The notes under the pieces: model-generated | What the model saw: the letters and a program-made list of their open reading frames with translations, nothing else | What the model was told of the DNA's origin: nothing | The model's database searches: none | Program-made: the position numbers and the translations under genes | Assembly (NCBI GenBank): GCA_033439265.1 | Contig: JAVTVX010000001.1 | Coordinates: forward strand, 19,920,608 to 19,984,607 | Length of the DNA stretch: 64,000 nt | Origin: Dillenia suffruticosa | Lineage: Eukaryota > Streptophyta > Magnoliopsida > Dilleniales > Dilleniaceae | Direction of reading: 5' to 3' | Shown: in pieces, positions 25,418-37,065 of the stretch | Layout: the number at the start of each line of letters is the position of its first letter | Position numbering within the stretch: position 1 is the stretch's first letter

Positions 25418-25443
25418 CGGGCCGGGCCGGTCCGGGCCGGGCC
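25418..25443. repeat. GGCCG-type short tandem repeat upstream of the RUNKEL pseudogene
   Basis: A very GC-rich island in otherwise AT-rich DNA, made of repeated GGGCC/GGCCG units with one T interruption in copy 1. The copy 2 counterpart (about 54710-54735) lacks the interruption. GGGCC motifs resemble plant site II/TCP promoter elements, so it may be a relic of the RUNKEL promoter, but that is inference. Confidence 0.7.
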
Positions 25444-25681
25444 TAATAATTATTCCAGGTTCTCGTTTGGGTCCAACTATCGTCGGCCTGAATTTCGTCA
25501 TCGATGTGGGGAACTTCACGTATGATTTTCAAATCTCCAAATTCCCGCTTCTCTCTGTCTCTCTCCCCAATCCAATCTCTTCCCACCCCGATCATCAGTT
25601 CCCAACCTTCCAGATTTCCATTGAACATTCTTCTCTCTCTCTCTCTCCTGGAAACCCTAAAACTGGACAACATCGACAGCA

Positions 25682-28600
25682 ATGAATCAGTGCCACGTAT
25701 ATGAAGCCATTGGTCGCGGAAAATGTTCTGTAAGCAAACTCTCTCTCTCTCTCTCTCACATCTAGATCAAACTCAAGTAGCAACGAAGATCTTTTTTTAG
25801 TTTTCGAGTGAATTGATCTCCAAATACTGTGTGAAATCGAGCAGTCTGTTTACCAAGGAAGGATGAAGAAGACGATTGAGTATTTCGCCATCAAGTGCGT
25901 CGATAAATTACAAAAGAACAAAATTCTTCAAAAAGTCACTTCGAAATTTTCTGGGTTTATCTATAACTGTGAAGTTTTGCGATCTGGACTTTTAGTCGCT
26001 AAATTCAATATTCTAGGGTTTAGTTTGTGTTCTACTTGATTCTGCTTGAATTACACTGGTTGACTTGTTTAATCTGTACCCAAGTACCAAAACTACTGCA
26101 TTTAGAAAGTAACTTATCTAGAAAGATTGGATTTGGTTTCCAATTTTGACAGTTCTTTTCTAAATGAAATCGCTTGCTTGAACCCAAAAGGCTAAATCAT
26201 GGAATTCAATTAAATTCATTTGCTTGAAGCACACTAACATAAAAGGAAAAAGTGATTTCAATTTTAAATATTGGTACTTAGTAGCTATGAAGCAAGACAT
26301 CATGAGATAGTAGGGTTACAAAATTTACATCATACAAAATGTTGTATATTGTTGTGTCTTAAGAACCAAACAACCATGGACACCATTATTTCTAAGTGTG
26401 GTGCAACATAGCTTACTAGTAATTATATGGTAATTAGGTTGGGGGCTCATGCAATAAAAATTAGAATCAGAAGTGAACTCCATCACTCTTGTGGAATTCA
26501 TTTGCTTCCAAGGAAGTCATGGAGCATTTGTTTACCCACTCAAGTTCCTTTTCTTAAGATCCATTCAATTAAATCTAACTCTTTATTTTTGTTCCACACC
26601 AGTTTGAATTCTTCATGCTCTTAACCATCCGAACGTTATTAAATTCCATGCATGGGAAGGTTTTTACCATGTTTAACTTTTACAGAGAATTTGTGTTGAT
26701 TAGAGGCTGTAATTACTTTTTCTGATTTCTGGGATTAATCAAGTTACCACTATGTTGTCTCACTTTTTCTTTTTTCAAAAATTTTTGGTTTAAGGTATGG
26801 AACTTCAGCTCACTTGGGGAAAGTCTTGGAATACTGTGTTGGAGGAGATCTCCTGACATTATTGGATCAGGTATGCACACTCCCACGTCAACATCTATAC
26901 AAGGATAATTTGGATAGTCACTGAGAATATAAACAAATGAGTTTTTTTTTTTATTATTATTATTTTCTCATGCTTGTCTTTCAAATGGCCGACCCCAAAT
27001 TGTTGGGATTAAGTCTCAAATTGTTGTTGTTGTTTTTATTGGACTAACACTAAGGTGAATTGAAGTTTTTTGCTATAAGGGCATCAATAGGTTACCATTT
27101 CAAACTTATTCCAATATCCCTTTTGATATCTTCCATCTGCATAAGTTTTTTAGTTCAGAAGTTAAGGGAGATTTTGGTCTTCCAGAATAATCAACCATTT
27201 GGCAGAGACTAGATCTTCTTCCTCATTTTGGAAAATTGTTGACATGGAAGGACAGTTTACAACTTTATCCGTAGCCAAAAGATAATTGTAGTACAGCGGC
27301 TTTGCTTTTGTTCTGTCTTTGCATTTGAATTTTGTCCTATTGTAATGGGTTTAAAAGATTTTGCTTAGTATTTCCACATTATATCACTATTATTATGGCC
27401 TTCCCTTCCTATTTTTGGCAGAGAGAATGTGACTTTTGATGAGATTTCTTTTGTTATGTTGTTGCAGGATAAACAGCTTCCTGAAGAATCAATACATGAT
27501 CTTGCCTATGGCCTCGTCAAAGCTTTGCAGTAACAGGACTCCTGAACTTCCCTTATAGTTTTATGCATAATTTGTTTTCGTGATTCATTTTGGGGACTGA
27601 GAAGCACTTGCACTCAGAGGGTGTGATTTACCATGACTTAAAACCACCGAACATTCTTTTGGATGAGAATAGGCACACTAAAGTACACTGCATTTGTTAA
27701 CTGTTTTTGGTTGTCAGCGTTACTCCCAATTCCTTTACTTGATCATATTCTCTCTGTCACTTTTGTGTATAATGCAGCTGTGCGACTTTGGATTGGCAAG
27801 AAAACTGAAGAATATATCTAACACTCCTACATTCTCTGTGGGTTCCTATTAACTATTTTCAGTTTTGAACAAATTCTTTGTTTGTTTATTTAATCTTGTA
27901 GATTTAACTTATTTTCTTTCCATCACTTTAGCTACCACCTGCAAAACGTGGAACTCCCTGTTATATGGCTCCCGAGCTGTTTCAAGACGGTGGTGTTCAT
28001 TCTTATGCATCTGATTTCTGGGCTCTTGGTTGTGTATTATAGGAGTGCTATGCAGGAAGGCATCCTTTTGTAGGAAGAGTATTTACTCAGTAAAATCTAT
28101 TCTCTCAGATCCAACTCTTCCACTTCCAGGTACTCCGAGCTGTCCTTTGGCCAACCTCATTAGTTTTCTCCTGGTAGAAGGTCCTTCTGAAAGACTACAG
28201 TGACCTGATCTTTGTGGCCATGCCTTTTGAAGTGCAAAACACACTATATTGTCTCCATGATAGGGCTTTCTTCTAAGCCATTTCTGTCAGATTGTAATGG
28301 TGTTACCGGACTCCAACTAAATATCAAGCGAAAGATTCCAAAGTTCAGATGTTCTTTATGTTGCAGGAGCAAGGGGCAATGAGACACCCATTAAGAATAC
28401 ACGCAGTGGCCACAAAATTCAGTTAAAGCCTTCTGGTAAAGTAGCTGAAAAGCCAAAAGATCCCCCAAGTGCCACTAAGAAAGTTAATCTCGTGAGGCTT
28501 TCTAGAATAGTCAAAACAAACATACAGATGGAGAATAAGAAGGAAAACTACAGGAGGCCTTTGCCTAATAACTCTGAGAATGTCATGGAGATCAAAATTG

Positions 28601-31600
28601 TGAACAATGATATGGAACTTGATTTTGATGAGAATACAGAAACTGATGCACTAGATGACCCTCATGGGACTGGTAACGCTGCTTGAACGCCAGAAGAAAA
28701 TATTTCAACTCATGGTCAGCGTCACGGAAGAATTGAAGAGGCAGATAGCAACATCAAGCAAGTAGATGCTTCTCCTCTCATTAATTCTAATGCCGCTGAT
28801 GACCATAGACCAGGTGAGCAGGAATCATGCCCAGATGTTGGAGTTGCTGCTACCCCACCAAGTGTGTGTACTCGTGTCATAAGTCAGATGTGTGTTCAAG
28901 ATTCAGGAAATGTCCCTGATCCTGGTTCTCCAAAAGCATCTAGTAACCTTTCACAGGTGCTATGGCATTCCTCGGATCTCTCTGTCAGACCTGTGATGCC
29001 CAGCAGGAAAGCCGATAAAGTATTGGAGAAAATTCCTTCTTTACCTTTTGAGGCATTGACAGCATCTGATTTTGGGAAGCTGTCAAGGATCAAAGTGACG
29101 CACTTGGCAATAAAATCATAGCCATTCTTAATAGGAACAATGTCCAAGGGAAGCCAAATGTGATTAAATACCTTGAAATGTTGAGCACTAATGCTGATGT
29201 TGCCAACATATTGACCAATGGTCCAATAATGCTGGTTCTTGTCAAAATGCTCAGGCAACCTAAGTCATCATTTTTGTGTGTTCAACTTTTGTCACTGATT
29301 GCTTTGTTGATTAGACATTCTAATTTTATTGAGGATGATTAGGAAAATTCTGGAATATGGGTGCACTGGCTCATGGTCTCAAGCACGAGCTGGACAATAA
29401 AGCCGAGATTTTCAATGGCTGCTCAGGGGAGTTGCTGTTCTACATATCAACACAAAATGAGCATGCTAGAGACACCTAAATCTCCTTCAAAGGAAAGCTA
29501 ACCCTCATCTGGTTGGCAGGTTGCCCTCTTAACCTGTCATCTTTTAGGCAGTTTGAAGCTTGATTGTAACAAATTTTCCTTTCTGGTCCTGCTTGAGAAG
29601 ATTCCAATCTGTAAACTCTCACCGATATCTTGCACAGGTACTTGCTGCTTGCATAGTCAAATGTTATTGACATCTTAACCTGTCAAAATAACGTGTTTAT
29701 ATACGTATTTCATCACTATTCATTTCTCACTCTTGCGGGTTCCAAATTCTTCAATTTTGTTGGTGTCATCTATTTTACAGAAAGGGCTGGGATGACATGA
29801 CTCAACTTTATGCATTGAGGACAACTGAGAACATTTGTGGTCGAGGAGTACAATGTACTGCTTGTTTTGCAAGCTCAGATGTGATTAGTAATCTCTGTTA
29901 TATATTTAGAGCTGCAGGAAAGCATGAGAGCATGAGGCTTACTGCAGGTTTATGTTTGGTTCGGCTTTGTCGTTTTGATCCTCCTACCCTGCAATCTGTC
30001 ATTGCGAAGCTTTCATTGAAGGAAATTGCATCTGCTCTTGTGAAGGGAAATGCTCATGAACAGCAAATAAGTTTGAACCTTCTAAATATGGCCATGCTTG
30101 GAAGCCATTTGTTCTCAAGTATGGGTCGCTATCTCATTCCCTTGATGGAGGAAAAGAATCTCATCCCAAGCCTTATGTCTCTTATTGAACCGGGCAGCTA
30201 GGTTTTAAGGGGAAAAGCACTGCTTTTTGTAGCTCTCCTGTGTGAAAATGGCAGATGTTGGCTGCCACATTTCTTTTGCAGTCTAAAATTACTCTCAGTT
30301 GCTGACAGGTTGGTAAAAGAGGACAGCCATGCCAAGAGGTGTTTAGACCCGTTTGTTCATGTTGGAGTTTCTGGTGTGCCTGGATTGTTGGAGAGCATAA
30401 ATTGGTTTATTCAGCAAATGATGGGAGGAAGATACCATGGGCCTATATCTGCTCTCTCAAGTCGAGCTGCACCAAAGAACAATATTCATCTCTTTCATGT
30501 TGTCTTGCATCTCCTTGGCAGCTTATCCTTCAAGAAAAAGGTGGCGCTACTCATCAGGTCTTACAGCAGCTGGCTAATCTGATGAAACTTGCAGAATCAC
30601 CATTCCAGGTAAACTTGAAGGTCTAGGTGCCTCCTTTATCCTTCTGCTAGGACTGCAATGAACCTAGCTAATTGAATAAACGAACCAAACATGAACAAGA
30701 TTTGGCTAGTTTATATATTGGTCCAAACTTCATTATCATTTTAGTAGATGAGCAGAATTGATTCAACATTTATTTCTTTCTTCACACGTAAACATGTGGA
30801 ATGCATTTTCTTTGTCTCTCCTCAGATGAATCTAGAAAATTTTGGTTTTGAATTGGTAATTTGCATGTCAAAAGGTATCTTTTTGCTTTGGAAAATATGC
30901 TATTTATGATGTATAATGGTGACGGCCAATTCACTGTGCGGTATATTCACATTAATATCTGCTTTTTCTTTGCTTCCAGGGCAGGGATGATTTCCAAATA
31001 ACACTTCTGCGAGTTCTTGTGTCTGTTTCAGAGGAGCCAGCTGTACTTCATGCCTCAAATATTTTCATCCTTGACATACCTCCAAGTCTAGCTTCTCTGT
31101 ACAAGGGCAATAAAGATGGAGACGCCAGATTTCTGTGCCTGAAGATCATGTTTGCTTTCCTGGTCATTTTCTTAAATGAAGAGTCAGTATGTAAGCAGAG
31201 TATTGATGATTTGAAGTCCATAGCCACTTGTCACTTTCTTCCTCTCTACCCTCCTTGATAGAGGATGAAGATCCCATTCCCATGTATGTCCAGAAGCTCA
31301 TTGTGATGCTCATTGAGTTCAATTGCATCAAAATCTCTGATATTCTACAGCTAAAGACAATTTCACAATGTTTGGAGTTTTTGCTTGGCAATCTTTCAAG
31401 AGCAAATGTAAACAATGTCAAGCTCTGTCTGGCTCTGGCATGTGCACCTGAATTGGAGTCCATGATACAGTCTCCATTAAAAGTAGTCCGGAGAAAGAAA
31501 CCTCCTGGAGTTTGTCAATGCAAGAGAAAGAGAAGATTTTCTTGAACCCTGAGTCTTTGTAAGGCCTTCATCTTACGATCTGTGGGCAACAAATACCCTT

Positions 31601-33290
31601 CCACTTATTCAAAAGAACCAGCTCTTTTATGTGACAATTCTTCTGAGGCAAGCATTATCGTTGATCCAAAACAGTGTATTAGAGATATTATGGATTTCAG
31701 AAGCAACACTGGTGTCTTTCTTGAGCAGCAGCCATGAAGCAAATGGGGCAGACATAGCTTCTGAATGTGTTATTTTGTTGCTTAAGGCACCTCCAAGGGA
31801 AGGAACCACTGACTTTTTAACTAACCTTTCCAAAGTTAGTGTGATTCTTGAGTCCTGGTGCTGTGGCATCCCTCAATCTTGCAGAGAATACTGTATGCTC
31901 TTGGCTATTCTTGTAGGCAATATTTGTCAGAAGCAGTGATATTATCATTCTCTATCCTGGAGATCACAAAAATTGAAGCCGCTGTGTCTGAACTGAATAA
32001 TTCAAGCACAAAAGGTGTAGCTGATGCTGTTTTTTTTGTGAACCCAGAGATGCAGCAATTGTGTTGTTTATGAAGTCCTTCACATTGCTCAATTGGTTAT
32101 GCCCATCTTCTTCTCTCAATTTGGTTCTAGCTGTTCCATTTTACTATTTGTACACTGGTTGCAGGCTTCAAAATTTATTAGTTTCTTTAAAATTTGAAAT
32201 GCCATGAAACACTTAATTTTTTTGATCCTTGAATTGGAGTTCCTACCTTCCTTGTAATCTCATGAGCTTATACATTGCTGCAAAACTTCTGCCATGTAAT
32301 CCAGCTGTACGTCCATATGTCTACATGCAGCATGATTAAGAGCATTCAACTGCAACGTACTTGTGAATCACATTGACAGTGCCATGCTCCATTCTGAATA
32401 TCATTGTAATGTGTGAGCTAATCCTTCACCTTGAAAACTACTGCAATCTGGTCCATCTCTACTCCTTCATATACATTTAGTATTATTGAGTGTTCAATTG
32501 CAATTTAGTTTGGAAACTCATTGATAGCCATTGCTATATCTATTTCGATAAGGTTCTATATTCATCAAGTCACATCTGTATTTTATCGCTTTGGCTATAA
32601 GTGAGCTTCTATTACCTTGAAGTTGTGTGCTTGCAGGCAATCTGTTTGTGCGATCTGGGACTTGGAAACAATGGTGTCTCTGATTCTTTTTTTTTTTTGT
32701 ATGTTCTCTTGTAGTCATTAAAATTGTCAACCTTTCTTCTTTTGGGTGCAATGGGGTTCCTGCCTATCCTAAGATCAATTGAGAGATCGGTCTTGATCAG
32801 TTAACATAAAATGATTAAATTCTTTTGGAGGTGAGTCCTTTTCAAGCTTTGTACGATCTAACATAAGGTCAAAATGAACATAGAGTTATAATTGAGCCAC
32901 CTACACTAATCCATATTCGTAATTCTGCAGATGCACTGGCAGCCCTAAGGGAACCTTATTCTCTTCTCCCCTTGGTATGGTTCTCTCTGAACGCATTAAA
33001 AGTATACCCTTTTGACAATCCATACATATTTCAACCTTATACAGTAAGATTTTCCAAGCTTACTGGAGTCAAATATGTTCCCTCCCATTTTGAGTGACCC
33101 ATAATTGCGTATGAACCCACAGGTGTTTGCTGCACTGCAACTGGTTCTTTGGAGAGCAAGGTTGGTTTTGTTGGTCCTTATCAGCGGCTATCTAATTAAG
33201 CCCCGTGATTTGCGGCCGCAATCCTTTGGCAGTATTGGAGGCAGCAACATGTGCTTTGTAGGCACATAGGAAGGTCACATCCTGTTCAAT
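25682..33290 (+). pseudogene. RUK: Unprocessed pseudogene of RUNKEL-type protein kinase (kinase + HEAT/ARM repeats), copy 1
   Basis: RUNKEL is a plant microtubule-associated kinase-like protein needed for cytokinesis. Exon 1 (25682-25729) reads MNQCHVYEAIGRGKCS. Later pieces give VYQGRMKKTIEYFAIKCVDK (from 25845), ILHALNHPNVIKFHAW (about 26606-26653), GTSAHLGKVLEYCVGGDLL (about 26800), [13 protein letters not shown] (about 27635), LCDFGLARKL (about 27778) and KRGTPCYMAPELFQDGGVHS (about 27945). The C-terminal part continues through 28368-33270. Introns are retained, so this is not a retrocopy. It is broken: TGA where VRIL is expected (26605), TAG in GCVL-ECY (28040-28042), TGA at 28201 and 28684, TAG at 30199, plus frameshifts and decayed splice sites. 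It is repeated at 54974-62582. An intact paralogue is presumably elsewhere. Confidence 0.92.
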
Positions 33291-33676
33291 TTTCTTCCGG
33301 TAATCTGCATTCACCCAGTCTTATGAGCATCCAAAGAAGTCACTGCTACCTTTCTTTTCTAGTATAGATTTTTATGCGGACTTGACTATGAGACAATAAA
33401 TTGCTTCTACCTAATATAGCAAAGACATCAATATAGGACATGAAATACGGCAAGAACATGGCATGAATACGAGATACTGAACAGAACCCGAGAACACGGA
33501 CATGACAAAATTATAAAATTTCCACAGAATTCTAAATTATAAGTTGTCGTGTCTCATTTTTTAAGGTATCCATGCAAAGTAGTCTCCCACTAAATTACAA
33601 TCAAAGGGGAATCCTCTAGTAACAAACACATCCGAACAGATCCCAACCAACATTTGTCTCTTTCCTCAGACATGCC

Positions 33677-33765
33677 CACGTGTATTCCCTCATTGTTGTA
33701 CACTAAGTGCATGCCATATGGCACGTGACCCCACCTAGAGGGCCTGAAATTATACCTTTATAAAG
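33677..33765 (+). promoter_or_regulatory. AGP promoter: two G-boxes and a TATA box (copy 1)
   Basis: Two CACGTG G-boxes occur at 33677-33682 and 33722-33727, and TTTATAAAG, a good TATA box, at 33758-33765. The AGP start codon follows at 33885, with a CT-rich leader from about 33795. The arrangement fits a compact plant promoter possibly bound by bZIP or bHLH factors. The same sites are present in copy 2 (62969-62974, 63014-63019, 63050-63057). Confidence 0.6.
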
Positions 33766-33884
33766 CTTCAATAAATCATTGCTCTCCAAAAGGGCCTCTC
33801 TCTCTCTCTGCCTCTCTCTCATCCCTAGTACTCAATTGCACATTAAGTGCAGTATTCAAGAAGAGTGATATCATCATCATTGGA

Positions 33885-34307
33885 ATGGCCTCCTTTTGGT
33901 TCCTTTTAGCACTCATAATGCCATTCATGGCCTCATCTTCGGCATCTTTCTCTTCTACAATGAGCTCAAACGCCTCCACTATCTCAGCCTCACCTGCATT
34001 GTCACCAAAGTCTCCAGCCTCTGGTTTGCCAGTACCATCACCAGACATCACTCCACTTTTGCCTACTCAATCTCCAGGTTACACAATTGTGTCTTCTCCA
34101 ACTGAGTCAACCATGCCCACGATTCCGTCTAGCCCAAGTCCACCAAACCCAGACGACATTGCCTCTCCTGACTCAGAATTTGCACTTCCTCCATCTGCCA
34201 CTCTGCCACTCTCCTCAGCAACACCTCTGGATTCGGTGAACCCTTCATACTTTGCTCTGTCTCTGAGTCTGGTTGCACTTTGGTCACCGCAGATTCTGGG
34301 ATTCTGA
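33885..34307 (+). CDS. Classical arabinogalactan protein, AGP26-like, GPI-anchored (copy 1)
   Basis: Single-exon 140-residue protein. It begins with a hydrophobic signal peptide (about residues 1-20, MASFWFLLALIMPFMASSSA). A Pro/Ser/Thr/Ala-rich body follows, with many Ser-Pro, Thr-Pro and Ala-Pro motifs for hydroxylation and arabinogalactan attachment. It ends in a hydrophobic tail (YFALSLSLVALW) of the kind replaced by a GPI anchor. The segment STISASPALSP followed by SPDITPLLP resembles the AGP25/26/27 group. The mature product would be a cell-surface proteoglycan. The frame is intact in both copies and a TATA box precedes it. One substitution separates the two proteins: Ser here, Leu in copy 2, near residue 28. 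Confidence 0.85.
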   Translation: MASFWFLLALIMPFMASSSASFSSTMSSNASTISASPALSPKSPASGLPVPSPDITPLLPTQSPGYTIVSSPTESTMPTIPSSPSPPNPDDIASPDSEFALPPSATLPLSSATPLDSVNPSYFALSLSLVALWSPQILGF

Positions 34308-34670
34308 GGTTTTGAGCTTGGAAAACTCGTTATTCTTTTCTCTTCGCTTGGTGATCTTTGATATATAGTGCATATATATAATTATGTATGTATTTTTTTA
34401 GCCATTTTAGGTGATCTTCATGAGATTGTAATATATGAGAAAGAAGATTTTTACTATTGTTAGCATTCTTTTTGGTATGATTATTGATCTGCTCAACCCC
34501 ATGTTTTGCTGAAGTATGAATTTTTGTGAATGTCAATGCTGCAAATTCTTTTTTTTTTTTGCCCGTGTTTTGTTGCTTTCTAGGTGATCTTTCGTGAGAA
34601 GACAGAACTTCGTTAATTTTCAAGTTCTCTGAAATATGATAGCATTTGATCTTCTTAATTTTCTTTGTTG

Positions 34671-34684
34671 GGGGGGGGGGGGGG
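34671..34684 (+). repeat. Poly-G run
   Basis: A pure G run downstream of the AGP. The counterpart in copy 2 (63962-63978) is longer, so the tract differs between copies and may be hard to sequence accurately. Confidence 0.9.
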
Positions 34685-36177
34685 AGATCAGCCTGGTTGT
34701 CTTGATTTTGCATTAGAGTCAAGTGTGTTTGTCCATTGTGCTGCTCCTGCTTACCTCCTCCCTTCCCCCCTTCCCCTCCCTCCACCATATAGCTCTTCCT
34801 CCCCTCCCATAGCATTACTCAATTGTGTTTATCTAGAATTTTGTGATTTATCTGCCAATGCTTTGTTGCTTTCAAGTGTATTAAAGGAAAAAATTGGTGT
34901 TTATGTTCACAAGAGAATGTGTTTTGATGATCCCTAGTCATTCTAAATTCAGATGGGGCACATGGATTCGTGCTGTTAAATACCTCAACCTGGGAAAAAA
35001 GAATTACCTTTTAGTTTGTCCAAGTGCCATGTGATTCATATTAGGTGTTCGTGAATATTAGGTGTCCCCTGGTTTGAAAAAAATGAGTCACATGTTGCCT
35101 TTGTCAACGTCATCTATTCTGGAGATAAATTGTATACTTTTTCCTCCTGGCTGCTTCATATTACTCTCTCTCTCCTTGATACGTAAATTCATACTATAAT
35201 TAATTTGGTCTGAATTATTATCGGGTTTTTTGTAAGGAGAATTCTTTTAACGTAATTTTTTTTATTTCTAAAATTAGAAATCAAATTTTGATTAAAAAAT
35301 TTAATATTTTTTTTACTAAATCAATTATTTGTTGATTCTCTATTTATAGTTACAATATATCAAAATTAATGCTCTTATTCTTATAAGAGGGCTATCAATA
35401 GAATCATTATTTGATAATCTAATCTAACCAAACCATCAGGACTATTACATTTGGTATGCGGGTGCACCCAATTGCAATTCTCTAAATAAAATACGAATAA
35501 TCTGCAGTTATTAATGATAATCACAAACTAAATCAAAGTTAAATTGACCGAATAATTAAGTTTGCAATCCAATGATGTTGGTCATTTCGGATGGGACCTG
35601 CAGCTCCTGCTGGGTCCGAGTTCTTGTGTTTTTATCCTATTGATCTCTTGTGGGGTGAGAATTACAGGTACATAGGCTTAATCACGGGACACACTTGATA
35701 TGATAAAACCCTAAAAAATAATTTAAAACTAAATCGAATTCCCATGGTGAAATTAATAGCTTTCTCGATATTGATATTTTTATTTTTGAGATATTTCATA
35801 TTTTTTAAATGGGTCTAACACGTTAAATTAATTAACATATACAAAAATTATTATATTTTTTTATATTTATTTACTTTCTCATGTTTAATAAATTATTTAT
35901 TTATTGATTTATAATTTTTATTTTTAATGTTATTTATCTTATTATTACTAATTATCTATTTTATTATTTTTATAAAATAATTAATATTTATAACAAAATT
36001 TATATTTTTTATATTTACGTGATTCTTCCTACTTTCGTTTTACATATTTTTATAAAATATTATTTTTTTTATATCATTTTGTATTTATTTTCGTTTCTGA
36101 TATCAATAGCTAACTTTAAGTTGTTACCAAGAGAATAGATTTGTGGTCATAATCTTTCTCTTTCAATTCTTTCTTTA

Positions 36178-36548
36178 AGGGAACAGTTTAATAGTATAAA
36201 TTTTTCTCCCTCAACCTGATAATTATATGTTCAAATTCTTATATAACAAAAAAAAAATTCTCTCCAACCCTTTCAATTCTTTGATTTAAGTTTGAATATA
36301 CGTATAACAAAAAAAAGTAACTAATTGGCCCATTTACACAAAAACGGACCTCAAGGGTCCAGCCGGATCCTATTACATCCTCAGGCCTTGCAACGACCAA
36401 CGGAAAGCGGGCCATGATGATCTGATTGGGCCATGGCATGCACACGGAGATCTGGTGGATAGTTTTCAAGGGGACAATTTAATGATACAAGACTTTTTCC
36501 CTAATATGATAATTTCAATTTCAAATTCTTGTATAATTAAAAAAAAAA
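36178..36548 (+). repeat. Cluster of similar A-tailed segments, possible nested SINE remnants
   Basis: GGGAACAGTTTAATAGTATA ... TTCAAATTCTTATATAAC plus A run (36178-36257) matches GGGGACAATTTAATGATACA ... TTCAAATTCTTGTATAAT plus A run (36470-36550). A shorter related end, AAGTTTGAATATACGTATAAC plus A run, lies at 36288-36315. Repeated A-tailed ends suggest retroposed elements, but no clear pol III boxes remain. Confidence 0.4.
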
Positions 36549-36884
36549 AATCCGATGGGCAGCGTCTTCTTGAGGGGCCGAGTTGGATCGGAAAGGTTGC
36601 ATCATGATAGGTGGGCTCAGCGAAGACGATGCGTCGCATACACAGAGGTACCCTGAAACGTAGTTTGGCTTGTTCTCAAGTGAAAAATAGCACCCAATGC
36701 TTCATCTTTGTGAAGTTTTACGAGTGAAAGCGATGGATGTGGAAATTCAGCTTCAGAAACCAGAGATGAAACTGAAATCTACAAAAAAAAAAAAAAATCT
36801 ATCACATTTTTGTATTTGATAGAAAAGCTCCATGGGTCACTGGATTTGTTGTTTCATTCTTTTTTTTTTTTTTTTTGTATTATA

Positions 36885-37065
36885 CTCACTGATATCAGGA
36901 ATCATGTTTCGACTAATCCGGTTTGGAACTTACAATGACTCATTTAAGGGGGTTACCCTCCCAATATAGTTTTTTTTATACCCAAACCCTGAGTTGAATT
37001 TGAGAACTTGATTAAGAGATTTAATATCACATCCCATTAGTCCAACTATCCGTTGGTGTTGTTTC
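36885..37065 (-). mobile_element. tRNA-derived SINE, family A (third copy)
   Basis: The minus strand reads GGATAGTTGGACTAATGGGA (A-box-like), then a decayed B box near CTCAAATTCAACTC. Next comes the family body TATTGGGAGGGTAACC, TTGTAAGTTCCAAACCGG and ATTAGTCGAAACATG, ending at GATATCAGTGAG. Length and order match the copy at 22516-22690. It lies in the part of the window for which no second copy is present. Confidence 0.6.

Larger units (their letters stand above)
20441..25480. other. AT-rich intergenic region between divergent SYD and RUNKEL pseudogene (copy 1)
   Basis: No supported gene. It contains family A SINE remnants (21956-22080 and 22516-22690), a family B SINE (25165-25315), a (TA)n tract (25321-25347), many poly-A and poly-T runs, and two less AT-rich segments I cannot identify (21140-21360 and 23750-24190). 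A stretch at 23155-23290 carries the phrase AGTCCCTGAACT followed by GGGTCCTTCAAC. That pattern is typical of dispersed plant repeats, but I could not define its ends. It is duplicated at 49734-54772. Confidence 0.7.
14832..34706 (+). repeat. Direct segmental duplication, copy 1
   Basis: This block recurs in the same orientation at 44125-64000 with an offset of 29292-29294 and only scattered substitutions and short indels. Homology starts abruptly at TGTACC (14832 and 44125), with unrelated sequence to the left of each. Copy 2 is still matching when the window ends, so the right limit is unknown. Copy 1 holds SYD exons 5 to 1, the intergenic spacer, the RUNKEL pseudogene and the AGP. If the event was a simple tandem duplication, the unit is about 14832-44124 (29.3 kb). 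Confidence 0.97.

Noticed and set aside
34330-34815. 161-codon minus-strand open frame
   Set aside because: Lys/Asn-rich text over AT-rich DNA and the poly-G run. Copy 2 does not preserve the full frame, and no family resemblance is visible.
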